A stretch of DNA of 64,000 nucleotides from Nocardia anaemiae NBRC 100462 (GTDB taxonomy: Bacteria; Actinomycetota; Actinomycetes; Mycobacteriales; Mycobacteriaceae): assembly GCF_001612725.1 (NCBI RefSeq), contig NZ_BDAZ01000018.1, positions 1-64,000 of the forward strand, in the 5' to 3' direction. The notes beneath the pieces are model-generated. The model did no database searches. It saw only the letters and a program-made list of their open reading frames with translations, and had not been told where the DNA came from. Positions 32,798 through 41,362 of the stretch are shown here, piece by piece. The position numbers and the translations under genes are program-made. Numbering within the stretch: the first letter of the stretch is position 1; every line of letters starts with the position of its first letter.

Positions 32798-34205
32798 GTT
32801 CAACGATAGCAGTGCTCGAATCGCCGATGGCATACGAGCTTGGATCACTGGCGTCGCTCCCGGCGCGCAGCTTCCGTCCACACGTCAGCTGGTGACGGAG
32901 TACGCCGCCAGCCCGGTGACCGTTCAGAAAGCCCTGCGCGCACTCGCCGCTGAGGGTCTCATCGAGAGCCGCCCGGGGATCGGCAGCTTCGTTCGGGGTC
33001 CGCGGTCGATGCGTCCGCAAGATTACGGGTGGCAGACAGCAGCCCTGGGGACTCCGCGCCGCATGCTGCCGAGCATCAGCGGCGCCCTGCGAACCGCTCC
33101 ACCTGACGCGCAGGCTCTGCATTCCGGCTATCCCGAGGCGGATCTGTTGCCCGAGCGGCTGGTTCGGGCATCCCTGATACGCGCGGCGAGAGGATCGACC
33201 GCAACGTCACGACCACCCTCCGCGGGGCTGAACGATCTCCGGAACTGGTTCGCGACCGAGTTGGCCGACAAGACACCCGCCGGTCTCGCCGCCCCGACTG
33301 CGAACGACGTGGTGGTCGTCCCCGGCAGCCAAAGCGGGCTGACCTCGATCTTTCGTGCGCTGGTTGCCCCGGGACACCCGCTGCTGATCGAGTCACCGAC
33401 GTACTGGGGTGCGATCCTCGCGGCGCACCAGTCCGGCGTCCAGCTGGTTCCGGTCCCGAGTGACGCGGACGGTCCTGATCCAGAAGGGCTGGATCGTTCC
33501 TTCCGCGAGACCGGTGCCAGAGCCCTCTACGTCCAGCCGAACTATGCGAATCCGACGGGGGCGCAGTGGTCGCCGGACCGCGCCGACGCTGTACTCGATG
33601 TCGTCCGGTCCCACGGTGCATTCCTCGTCGAGGACGATTGGGCGCACGATTTCGGTATCGACACCGCCCCGCGGCCGGTAGCAGCCCAGGACACCGCAGG
33701 CCACGTCGTCTACGTTCGGTCCCTGACCAAGAGCATGTCACCGACTATCCGGGTCGGCGCCGTCATCGCTCGCGGTCCGGCCCGCGATCGAATCCTCGCG
33801 GACCGGTCCGCCGAGTCCATGTACGTCAGTGGCCTGCTCCAGCACGCCGCTCTCGATGTGCTCACCGATCCTGGTTGGCAGTCCCATCTGCGTCGACTCC
33901 GCACCCAACTCCGCGAGCGCAGAGACCTGCTCGTCGACAGCCTCGGTGCGCACGCCCCTCGACTCCGAGTCGACCACGTTCCGCAGGGCGGGCTCCACCT
34001 GTGGGCACGACTTCCCGACGGCACGAACACAGACCGCCTTGTCCGCGACTGCGAGGCAAGCGGCGTCTACGTCGCATCCGGTCACGAGTGGTTCCCGGCC
34101 GAACCGTCGGGCCCCTACCTGCGTCTGAACTTCACCGGCCCGAACCCGAATGGCTTCCCGGCGGCCGCGCGGACCATCGCCGCCGCGCTGGCCTCCCAAG
34201 ACTGA
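32796..34205 (+). CDS. MocR-type regulator: GntR winged HTH fused to aminotransferase-like domain
   Basis: 469 residues. The N-terminal GntR helix-turn-helix (QLPSTRQLVTEYAASPVTVQKALRALAAEGLIESRPGIGSF in outline, about residues 26-66) is followed by a fold-type I aminotransferase domain. The pyridoxal-phosphate Lys lies in VRSLTKSMSP; YVQPNYANPTGAQWS and EDDWAHDFG are also kept. MocR proteins sense PLP or an amino compound and control nearby transport or metabolism genes. Here the target is most likely the divergent EamA transporter. The ATG at 32796 lies within the same CATG as the EamA start. No ribosome site is visible, which suggests a leaderless mRNA. Without this ATG the HTH would be truncated, so the start is fairly safe. 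Confidence 0.88.
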   Translation: MFNDSSARIADGIRAWITGVAPGAQLPSTRQLVTEYAASPVTVQKALRALAAEGLIESRPGIGSFVRGPRSMRPQDYGWQTAALGTPRRMLPSISGALRTAPPDAQALHSGYPEADLLPERLVRASLIRAARGSTATSRPPSAGLNDLRNWFATELADKTPAGLAAPTANDVVVVPGSQSGLTSIFRALVAPGHPLLIESPTYWGAILAAHQSGVQLVPVPSDADGPDPEGLDRSFRETGARALYVQPNYANPTGAQWSPDRADAVLDVVRSHGAFLVEDDWAHDFGIDTAPRPVAAQDTAGHVVYVRSLTKSMSPTIRVGAVIARGPARDRILADRSAESMYVSGLLQHAALDVLTDPGWQSHLRRLRTQLRERRDLLVDSLGAHAPRLRVDHVPQGGLHLWARLPDGTNTDRLVRDCEASGVYVASGHEWFPAEPSGPYLRLNFTGPNPNGFPAAARTIAAALASQD

Positions 34206-34505
34206 ACGGCTCAGCCCATGCATCCGTCGGGCTTCAGAATTGCGCTGCGGATCCGCGAACATTGTGTCGGCACACCTGATTTCGTCGGATTCGATGTATT
34301 CGCACTCGAAGTCGAATTCGTCGATGTACTGCATCGGCTGGCCGCCCACGCGAGGGAGATGGGCAGCGCAAAACGGGGCCTTCCATCACGGCGACTTCGG
34401 TGTGTTTCTCAATGTGCTCGACCTGGTTTCGGCGGCTGCTCGGCGCGCCGGGGTGGTGACTGGTTTCATGGATCGACAGGACCGTTACCCCGAGGAGCCC
34501 GCGCC
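34206..34505. other. 300-base gap with coding-like fragments but no supportable gene
   Basis: Between the MocR gene and the next lysR there are coding-like scraps. On the plus strand near 34365-34440 a frame reads GAFHHGDFGVFLNVLDLVSA with an Ala/Arg tail. On the minus strand near 34210-34330 a frame reads QYIDEFDFECEYIESDEI. Neither has a start with a ribosome site, and both run into neighbouring genes. I do not recognise either. They may be remnants of a lost gene. Confidence 0.3.
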
Positions 34506-35387
34506 ATGGAGCTGCGCCAACTGCGCTATTTCGTCACCGTGGCCGAGGAACTGCACTTCGGGCGTGCGGCGGAGCGGCTGCATATCGCGCAACCGGCTGT
34601 GAGTCAGCAGGTGCGGCGGCTGGAGCGGGAGTTGAAGGTGCAGCTGCTGGATCGGTCGCCGCGGCGGGTGCGGCTGACGGAGGCCGGGCAGCGGTTTCTG
34701 CCCGCGGCGCGCGCGGTACTGATCGCCGCCGATCAGGCGCGGGCAGCAGTGGCCGAGCTGGCCGGGGCGCGGGCGGAGGTGTTCCGGCTCGGCACGGTCA
34801 CCGGACTCGGTCCGCGGTTGGACACCATTTTGGATGCCTTTGCCGATCGTCTTCCACAGGTGCGGATCGAATTGGTCACGCTGCCCGTGCGCGAGCGGTT
34901 GGCGCAGGTCGCGGACGGACGCTTGGATGCGGCTTTCGTGCGTGCGCCCGCCGCCGAGGACACCCCCGAGCTGGAGTATCTGTGCGCGTGGGATGACCCA
35001 CTCGTCGCGGCACTCCCGGCTCGGCATCCGCTGGCCGCACACGAGACGGTGCGTTTGGCCGATCTGGCCTCGGTGCCATTGCGGATGACCGAGCGGCGCA
35101 ATCATCCGGCCCTGGTGGATCTGGTGCTGATGTCTTGTCAGCGTGCGGGTTTCGAGCCGGTTCCGGCCCCGACCGCCACCACGCTGCAGGACAATTTGGC
35201 CGCGATCGGCACCGCCGCCGCGATGTGGACGGTGATCTACGCGGCCAATGCCGACCAGGTGCACAATCCGCGAGTTGCCTTCCGTCCGTTCGCCGATGGC
35301 GGCCTGAGCCTGCCCATCGCGGTCGCTCTGCGGGCCGAGACCGATTCGCCGAGCTCGAGGCTATTGCGCGACCTCCTGGCGAAGTGA
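34506..35387 (+). CDS. LysR-family regulator
   Basis: 293 residues with the standard LysR helix-turn-helix at the N-terminus (ELRQLRYFVTVAEELHF, then AAERLHIAQPAVSQQVRRLE) and a type 2 periplasmic-binding effector domain. It resembles the CatR/BenM-like group in the segment PLRMTERRNHPALVDLV, but the effector is unknown. ATG 34506 follows GAGGAG. The downstream neighbour, in the same direction, is a 4-oxalocrotonate tautomerase-like gene, with a set of TTCGTT/AACGAA sites in between. That suggests the regulator controls this gene, perhaps in response to an aromatic-degradation intermediate. Confidence 0.9.
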   Translation: MELRQLRYFVTVAEELHFGRAAERLHIAQPAVSQQVRRLERELKVQLLDRSPRRVRLTEAGQRFLPAARAVLIAADQARAAVAELAGARAEVFRLGTVTGLGPRLDTILDAFADRLPQVRIELVTLPVRERLAQVADGRLDAAFVRAPAAEDTPELEYLCAWDDPLVAALPARHPLAAHETVRLADLASVPLRMTERRNHPALVDLVLMSCQRAGFEPVPAPTATTLQDNLAAIGTAAAMWTVIYAANADQVHNPRVAFRPFADGGLSLPIAVALRAETDSPSSRLLRDLLAK

Positions 35388-35404
35388 GCCGCCGACAATA
35401 AGCA

Positions 35405-35455
35405 TTCGTTATCGCTGCGCGAACGAACTGGCCCTTGGTCGATGATCTTCGTTCG
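35405..35455. promoter_or_regulatory. TTCGTT/AACGAA sites between lysR and the tautomerase gene
   Basis: TTCGTT (35405-35410) and AACGAA (35422-35427) form an inverted pair with an 11-base spacer, the T-N11-A layout typical of LysR sites. A further TTCGTTCG (35448-35455) pairs with CGAACGAA (35420-35427) as an 8-bp dyad. The array lies upstream of the tautomerase gene. Confidence 0.5.
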
Positions 35456-35538
35456 GGTGAACTGGTAGCAGACCGCCGAACAAGCCGGAATCCCCCGGAT
35501 GCGGTCTGTCCCAACGATTTTCAGTCAGGAGATCAGTC

Positions 35539-35724
35539 ATGCCCATCGTCACCGTCCAGCAGGGTCCGCGCACTGTCGAACTCAAGCGGGACCTGGTCCG
35601 CCGGATCACCGACGCTTTCGTCGACGCCTACCAGATTCCGGCCGAAACCGTACAGGTGTGGATCCACGAGACCCCCGCCGACAGCTGGGGCGCGGCCGGA
35701 CAGCTGACCGCCGATAAGAAATAG
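35539..35724 (+). CDS. 4-oxalocrotonate tautomerase-like protein
   Basis: 61 residues, the exact size of 4-oxalocrotonate tautomerase subunits. The catalytic Pro1 follows the initiator Met (MPIVTVQQG), and the family pattern KRDLVRRITDAFVDAY, then VQVWIHETPADSWGAAG is complete. Arg11 of the classic enzyme may correspond to an Arg around position 11-17. Such proteins form hexamers and tautomerise 2-hydroxymuconate or related dienols. No meta-cleavage pathway genes lie here, so the true substrate is open. The ATG follows AGGAG. Probably regulated by the LysR protein encoded just upstream. Confidence 0.88.
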   Translation: MPIVTVQQGPRTVELKRDLVRRITDAFVDAYQIPAETVQVWIHETPADSWGAAGQLTADKK

Positions 35725-35742
35725 CGGCCATAGGATGCCGAA

Positions 35743-35799
35743 GCCCGACCGATACCGTCGCGGTCAAGCATGACCTTGCGCGCTGGTCACCGGTCGGGC
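35743..35799. terminator. Possible terminator between convergent genes
   Basis: GCCCGACCG (35743-35751) can pair with CGGTCGGGC (35791-35799), with a smaller stem GGTCA-agca-TGACC inside. It fills the 175-base gap between the tautomerase gene and the end of the large convergent NTPase gene. The long loop makes it a weak call. Confidence 0.35.
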
Positions 35800-35899
35800 C
35801 GGTAGTGCTGGTGTTTCTGTCGACGCTACCGGCCGATCGACGTCGGACCGATAGTGAGGCGGTCACGTCGATCGCGGAACTCCGCGATACCAGGCTTAA

Positions 35900-38800
35900 T
35901 CAGTCGGTCGGATTCGGTTCGGGTGAATCCGAACCGAGGTGCTGTTGTAGGAACAAGATTTGCTGTCGTAGATAAAAGATTCGGCTCCGGGTAGCGCGGG
36001 CGTCCGGATGATCCGAACCGAGGATGCGCTGTTGGTCGGCGAGAAGTTGCTCGTTCTCGGCGATGGCTTGGCGCACGTCCGAGCCGCTGCGGATGGCGGC
36101 GATGGTACTTCGAGTGGTGAGCGTATCGATATGGTCCGCGCCCAGAATGCGCTCACGATCGATGGCCACCTGCTCGAGTTGGGCGATGGCACGGTCGAGA
36201 TCGCCGGATTTTCCATGGAAGTCGGCGATGTTGTGACGGGTCTGCAGGGTTTCGGGGTGGTCGGGGCCGAGTACGCGCAGTCGGTCCAGCCGCAGACGTT
36301 CGAGTTCATCGATTGCCCTAGGAATATCACCATTTTCGCCGTGCAGGTAAGCGATGCTGTGGCGGGTGTTCAGGGTATCGGGGTGGTCCGGGCCCAACAG
36401 CGCGGTCTGATCGGCCAGAACCCGCTCGTATTCGGCGGCGGCGCTGGCCGGTTCGGCGCTGTCGCCATGCCAGTAGGCGAGGCTGTATCGGGTGGCGAGG
36501 GTGTCCGGATGGTCGGCGCCGAGGATTCGTCGTTGATCGGTGAGTAGCTGATTCAATTCGGTGATGGCTCGGGCGATGGCGCGCACGGCGGTGTCATCGA
36601 GACCGACCGCGCTCGAGTCGGGCGGCGCCTCGGTGATGTCAAGCATGCCGCGCATGTTGGCGAGGTTGTGGCGAGTGGCCAAGGTGCGGACATCGTCGAG
36701 GCCGAGTATGCGCGATTGGTCGGTTAGCACTGCCTCGAGTTCTGCGACAGCTCCACGCATATCGCCGCTTCGGCCACGCCAATAGGCGAGCTGGTGCCGG
36801 ATGGTCAGTGTGACGGGGTCGTCGAGACCACACGCGTCGATGAATGATGGCAGCCATGCGGCGTACATGTCGCGATTGATCACTGGGCGGACTGTTTCCA
36901 AGCCGAGGAGCAACTCTTTGGCCGATTCGGTGTCGCCGTGTCCGAGGTAGTGCCGCGCGCCCGATCCGCGGAGGTACTCGGCCGCCTGCTCGGAGATTTC
37001 GGTTCCGTTCTCGACCGCCCATTTGATCGCGGTACTCATTGCCGCCGCGATCGCGCCATGCCCGTCGCTGATCGGCCAGTCGAGCCGCTCGGCCTCGGCC
37101 GCCAGCGCGGGGAGCAGCGCACCGTGCGCGATTCCCAGCGATTCGCGCGCGGTGCCGGGCCGACTTCGAGTGACCAGCACACCCAGCTCGACGACGAGGT
37201 CACGGAGCACGGCCGTATGCAATCCGGACACAACGAACTGCGCCAGCGCGGATTCGAGCAATTCGATCGGCAACACCGGACCGGCCCCGGCCGCGGCCAG
37301 AATAGCGAGCAATGCCCCGAGCACCTCGGCGGTATCGGGATCCGCGGCATCCAGTGCACCGTGAACGCGATGCAGGACAACGGTTTCGAGCCCGACTCCG
37401 GCAGCAATCTCCTCGTCGGTGATGCTGGAGTGGACCTCGATGAGCAGCCGGGCCAGCAACCACCCGCCCGCGAGTGTGCGCGAATGGCCGATGATCGGGC
37501 TTTCCGCGGAAAAGCTGGTGGGCGTTTCCGCGAGCAACGCATCGATCCAGCGCACCCACATCCGCGGATCGGCCGTTGCGCGTTGGTGCCGAGTGGATTC
37601 GAACACCAGGGCGGCAATGTCCTCGGCACTCGGCGGCAGCAGTTCGATGCGGTGCAAGTGCGCGAGTTCCGGCAGTTCCGCGACGCCGGTGCCTTCGCGC
37701 ACTCCGAGAATCACTCGCACATGGGTGAATTCTTCGCCGCGAGTCAGCTCGGCGACGTGCCGGACGAGCTGTTCCCGGGTTCCGACCTCGGGTTGATCCA
37801 AACCGTCGAAGACGATGGTGATCCGGCGGCCGGGCGTACGTATCCGGGCCAGCGGCCGCTGGATCTCGATATCGAACAGGTCGCGCTCGGCGTCGTCGGA
37901 CTCATCGACGCCGCGAGCGGCCTCGGTGAAACCGGGAACTCGGCCGGACAACTGCGCGGCCAGTTCGCCGGTCACCGCTTCGATCGAGCTGCCGACCGTG
38001 AGAAACACTGCCGCCGTGACATATTCGGGTGCGATCGGCAGCCCGTCGACCAGACTCGGTCGAACGAGCATTGCCATCAGCGTGGACTTCCCCGACCCGG
38101 CCGGACCGACAACGGCGCGAAGTCGGCGACCCCCGGTATCGACGATCTCCGCGAGACGCTCACGAATGACATCGGTCAGCAACAGTTGCCGGGTGAGCTG
38201 GTCGACGAATCCAGCCGCGGGACGGCCGGTCACCGCGTCGCGTCGCCGAGCGACGTTGGGCACCAGCCAGAGGCCGGGATCGCCGGTCGGGTTAGTCGAC
38301 AACGCGCCGGAGGCAAACGAAAGATGTTGTGGTTGTTGGCGTTTACATGCGTTGCTGAGAGGTTGGACCAGATCGGATGGCAACAGGTTCTCACCGCGCA
38401 GCGGTAGGCCGCCGGTGAAGGTGTCGACTATGGTTCGGGTGAAACAGCCCGCGTAGGCGGGGCCGTCGCCGGAAGCGACGAGCAGTTCCATCCGTCCGGA
38501 CGAGCCGGTGAGCATATCGGTCCAGCGGTGTGCCGCACCCTGTACACCCTGCGCGGTCTCACACGCATCGATGAGCACGATCAGACCGTCGAGCGTGGAT
38601 TGGTTGAGACTTTCCCGAATGCCCTGCGTGAGGTGGAAGGCGGTGCGGGAGCGGGGCAACTCCGGTGAATCGTGCGCGAGCAGGAAGAAGTCCTCGCCAG
38701 CGGTCGCCACGCCGTGTCCGACGAAGCTGATCAACAGGGTCGCCCGCTGCGCCGAGGCGACGGCGAAGGCGTCCTCGACGGCGGCGTTCAATTCGTCGGC

Positions 38801-38959
38801 AGTCGGGTCGAGCACCGGCCCGTCGTACGCCGTGGCAGGTTGCCAGCCGCCCGCGGCGCTGAGATTCGCATAGAGCTCGGTTGCCAGCGCGCCGGGAAAG
38901 CCGAGTCGGGGCAGTGCGGCACATTCGGACCCCACCACCAGCGCCAACCTACCGCCCAT
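35900..38959 (-). CDS. Caspase-like protease - STAND NTPase - TPR protein
   Basis: 1019 residues in three parts. Residues 1-230 look like a caspase/CHAT-type peptidase: His82 in LLISFVGHGVA and Cys133 in LIVLIDACETAQ follow the hydrophobic strands that carry the catalytic dyad in clan CD proteases. Residues about 260-600 form a STAND-type NTPase with Walker A GPAGSGKST (285-293) and Walker B ITIVFDGLD (380-388). Residues 718-987 hold six 41-61-residue TPR/kinesin-light-chain-like repeats (pattern LxTRHxLAYxxG...LGxDHPDT). This layout is that of bacterial NLR-like sensors, in which repeat binding of a trigger drives NTPase oligomerisation and activates an N-terminal effector, here a protease. 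A role in phage defence or programmed cell death is inferred. No signal peptide or membrane helix is seen. It is monocistronic, 34 bases after the GH1 gene's end. Confidence 0.82.
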   Translation of the reverse strand: MGGRLALVVGSECAALPRLGFPGALATELYANLSAAGGWQPATAYDGPVLDPTADELNAAVEDAFAVASAQRATLLISFVGHGVATAGEDFFLLAHDSPELPRSRTAFHLTQGIRESLNQSTLDGLIVLIDACETAQGVQGAAHRWTDMLTGSSGRMELLVASGDGPAYAGCFTRTIVDTFTGGLPLRGENLLPSDLVQPLSNACKRQQPQHLSFASGALSTNPTGDPGLWLVPNVARRRDAVTGRPAAGFVDQLTRQLLLTDVIRERLAEIVDTGGRRLRAVVGPAGSGKSTLMAMLVRPSLVDGLPIAPEYVTAAVFLTVGSSIEAVTGELAAQLSGRVPGFTEAARGVDESDDAERDLFDIEIQRPLARIRTPGRRITIVFDGLDQPEVGTREQLVRHVAELTRGEEFTHVRVILGVREGTGVAELPELAHLHRIELLPPSAEDIAALVFESTRHQRATADPRMWVRWIDALLAETPTSFSAESPIIGHSRTLAGGWLLARLLIEVHSSITDEEIAAGVGLETVVLHRVHGALDAADPDTAEVLGALLAILAAAGAGPVLPIELLESALAQFVVSGLHTAVLRDLVVELGVLVTRSRPGTARESLGIAHGALLPALAAEAERLDWPISDGHGAIAAAMSTAIKWAVENGTEISEQAAEYLRGSGARHYLGHGDTESAKELLLGLETVRPVINRDMYAAWLPSFIDACGLDDPVTLTIRHQLAYWRGRSGDMRGAVAELEAVLTDQSRILGLDDVRTLATRHNLANMRGMLDITEAPPDSSAVGLDDTAVRAIARAITELNQLLTDQRRILGADHPDTLATRYSLAYWHGDSAEPASAAAEYERVLADQTALLGPDHPDTLNTRHSIAYLHGENGDIPRAIDELERLRLDRLRVLGPDHPETLQTRHNIADFHGKSGDLDRAIAQLEQVAIDRERILGADHIDTLTTRSTIAAIRSGSDVRQAIAENEQLLADQQRILGSDHPDARATRSRIFYLRQQILFLQQHLGSDSPEPNPTD
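35999..36808 (-). repeat. Tandem TPR-encoding repeats (about 126 bases each)
   Basis: Six consecutive units encode residues 718-987 of the caspase-STAND protein. Four are 42 residues, the last is 41, and the second is 61 because of an insertion containing ITEAPPDSSAVGLDD. All end in LGxDHPDT-like sequences. The conservation between units is at the protein level and only moderate in DNA, so they are old repeats rather than recent copies. Confidence 0.75.
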
Positions 38960-38993
38960 AGACGAAACATAGCGGAGTCGGAAGGAAACCAGG

Positions 38994-40316
38994 TCAGGGA
39001 ACGGCGACGGTTGCGTCGCAGCTGTCGGGTGGGTCGACCAAGCCGCATTCTACCGGCGGGCGGGTCGGACGGTAGCCGGTGGGGACGCCGCCGGATTGGA
39101 TGATGCCGCGGTAGGCCTCGACCGCATCGGTGGGTTGGCGCGCCAGGGTCGGGTCGGTGCGCACGTCGACGGTGTAGAGGCCGAAACGCGGTGTGTAGCT
39201 GCCCCATTCGTAGTTGTCGGTCAGGCTCCAGTAGTTGTAGCCGAGGACGTTTATGCCGTCGGCCTTGGCGCGTTGGAGCCAGTAGACGGTGTCGCGGAGG
39301 TGGTCGGAGCGGGTGTAGCCGTCGGCGCGCGGTTTACCGTCCTCGGTTGGCATGCCGTTCTCCACGACATACAGTGGGCGATCGGGAAATAACTGCGCGT
39401 AATGGCGCAATGCGTAGTAGATGCCCTCGGTGTGAATCGGGAGTTCCCAGATCGCCGGACCCTCGTTCGAGCCACCCTGCACCGCCTTGTTCGTTTCCGG
39501 CAGGGGCGCGAAATAGTAGTCGACGCCGATGTAATCGAGCTTATCGGCGATTCGGTCCACCAGCGGCTGATTCACCTCGGTGTCGGCGCCCGCGACATAG
39601 CCGAGATTGCTGGTGACCTGGGCATCGGGCACGTTCTGATGGATGGTGTCGTAGATCGCGTTGTGCGCCTGTGCGATTCGGTCCAGCATCGCGGGCGCCT
39701 CGTCCGGTGTGATCGCGCCGATGCGAAGTTCGGTGCCGATGTAGGCGGCGGGCTCGTTGAAGGTGACCCACAGCGGGTTGCGAGAGGCATAGCGGTGCAC
39801 CACCTTTCGCATATTGATCAGCCAATCCTCGACCATGCCCGGATTGCGCCAGCCGCCACGATCGGCGGCCCAGCCGGGATACACCCAGTGATCCAGCGTG
39901 AGCATCGGCCGCATACCAGCGGCGAGAATGCGGGCGATCACGTTGTCGTAGAAGCCGAATGCCGCCTCGTCCCAGGTATCGGGTTGCGGTTGGACTCGCG
40001 CCCATTCGATGCCGATTCGGTACACCCGGACCCCGAGGCGTGCGGCCAGGTTGATATCGGAGATGTAGCGCTTATAGAAATCGACCGAATTCTCGTAGTC
40101 GTCCCCGGCCTTGCCGGTTTCGATATAGCGGGTCCAATTGCTGTCCGGCGCATGGCCTTCGGATTGGAAGCCCGATGATGCGACGCCCCAGAGGAATTCC
40201 CGACCGAACGGTGCGATGGTCGCCTGTGCGGTCGGCATGGTGATGCCGGGCAGCAGCAGCGCGGTCGCGATGAACGCGAGCCCGGCCAGGGCGCGGCGGC
40301 GCATCGGTGTTCGCAT
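38994..40316 (-). CDS. Secreted family 1 glycoside hydrolase (beta-glucosidase-like)
   Basis: 440 residues. A Sec signal peptide (MRTPMRRRALAGLAFIATAL in outline, cut after AQA near residue 32) precedes a GH1 domain. The acid/base Glu is in WVTFNEPAAY and the nucleophile in LYVVENGMPT; FLWGVASSGFQSEG at the start and YNYWSLTDNYEWG near the end are family marks. GH1 enzymes release glucose, galactose or related sugars from beta-glycosides. Being exported, it probably acts on polymers or glycosides outside the cell. The catalytic domain is slightly short. The C-terminus, after YRPTRPPVE, has two Cys that may form a disulfide. The gene follows an IclR gene on the same strand 177 bases away. Confidence 0.9.
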   Translation of the reverse strand: MRTPMRRRALAGLAFIATALLLPGITMPTAQATIAPFGREFLWGVASSGFQSEGHAPDSNWTRYIETGKAGDDYENSVDFYKRYISDINLAARLGVRVYRIGIEWARVQPQPDTWDEAAFGFYDNVIARILAAGMRPMLTLDHWVYPGWAADRGGWRNPGMVEDWLINMRKVVHRYASRNPLWVTFNEPAAYIGTELRIGAITPDEAPAMLDRIAQAHNAIYDTIHQNVPDAQVTSNLGYVAGADTEVNQPLVDRIADKLDYIGVDYYFAPLPETNKAVQGGSNEGPAIWELPIHTEGIYYALRHYAQLFPDRPLYVVENGMPTEDGKPRADGYTRSDHLRDTVYWLQRAKADGINVLGYNYWSLTDNYEWGSYTPRFGLYTVDVRTDPTLARQPTDAVEAYRGIIQSGGVPTGYRPTRPPVECGLVDPPDSCDATVAVP

Positions 40317-40493
40317 CGAGCTCCTGTCCCCATCCGGCGCTGTTGGTCGTGCGGCACCTGGTGGAGCCTTGCCCCGGTCGGTGATCTCTCAGCGTAACTG
40401 TCGAATTGCTGAAAACCGGGCAGTTGGTCGGTGTGTCGCGCATGAGGTGTGAAGACCTGGAAGTTTGTCGCGATTGCTATCTGTTCGCCATGG

Positions 40494-41276
40494 TCAGCTC
40501 ACCCGTCCGCCGATGCGGCGGGTGAGTTCGTCGGCGGTGGACCGCACCTGGGTTGCGAGACCGGACCAATCGGCCTCGCAGGGGATCTGCTCGCAGTGGT
40601 GCCGCAGCGTCACGCTGATCGCCGCGATCGGCCGATGGTCGTGATCGAATGCCGGATAGGCGACCGAGGCGAAGCCAGCGGTGACATGTCCGTCCTCGCT
40701 CGCCCAGCCGCGCCGACGCTCGGCGGCCAGCATGCTGCGCAGCGCGGCCAGACTGGTCGGCCCGCGGTCGGTGCGGCGCACGAAGACCGCGGCCGACGGG
40801 AACAGCGCGCGCACATGGGCGGCGGGCAGATACGCCAGGATCGCCCGGCCCGACGCGGTCAGCTGCGCGGGTAAGCGGACACCGACATCGGTCACCAGCG
40901 TTTCCGGGCGCGCCGGGCGCTCCTTGATCAGATACAGCAGTTCGTTGCCGTGCAGAACGCCGAGGTGCGCGTTGTGCCCGACCCGTCCGGCCAACTCGCG
41001 CAGCAACGGTCCGGCCACCCGCTCCAGTGGATCGTGGCGCAGATACGCCGAACCCAATTCGAAGGCGGCGATACCGAGACCATAGCGCCGTTCGGCGGGC
41101 AGCCTGGTGACGAAGCGGGCCTGCTCCAACTCCGCGAGTAGGTGATAGGTGGTGGAGCGGGGGATGGCCAGCTCACGCGCGATCGTGGACGCGGATACCG
41201 GTCCGGCCCGGGTGGCCATCAGCTGCAGCAAGGCCAGGCCGCGCCGCAGCGCCGGGATATCGCTGCTCGTTCCCAT
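40494..41276 (-). CDS. IclR-family regulator of the hut operon
   Basis: 260 residues. N-terminal winged helix-turn-helix (ALRRGLALLQLM, then TIARELAIPRSTTYHLLAEL, about 9-50) and C-terminal IclR effector domain (LTDVG-like LVTDVGVRLPAQLTASGRAILAYL and the end VAYPAFDHDHRPIAAISVTL). It is divergent from hutH with an 86-base gap carrying dyads. That makes it the likely regulator of histidine utilisation, with histidine or urocanate as effector. ATG 41276 follows AGAGGAAG. Confidence 0.9.
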   Translation of the reverse strand: MGTSSDIPALRRGLALLQLMATRAGPVSASTIARELAIPRSTTYHLLAELEQARFVTRLPAERRYGLGIAAFELGSAYLRHDPLERVAGPLLRELAGRVGHNAHLGVLHGNELLYLIKERPARPETLVTDVGVRLPAQLTASGRAILAYLPAAHVRALFPSAAVFVRRTDRGPTSLAALRSMLAAERRRGWASEDGHVTAGFASVAYPAFDHDHRPIAAISVTLRHHCEQIPCEADWSGLATQVRSTADELTRRIGGRVS

Positions 41277-41285
41277 GCCACTTCC

Positions 41286-41307
41286 TCTGGTTGTCTCGGA
41301 TACCAGA
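41286..41307. promoter_or_regulatory. Inverted repeat between iclR and hutH
   Basis: TCTGGT (41286-41291) and ACCAGA (41302-41307) form a perfect 6-bp dyad with a 10-base spacer in the divergent gap, right next to the iclR start. A second stem, CCACC...GGTGG near 41331-41352, lies just before hutH. Either could be the IclR operator. Confidence 0.45.
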
Positions 41308-41362
41308 CAGAACCTGGCCCAGCCTCATTCTCCACCCGCCCCCGTGGCGGTGGAATGGGCCT

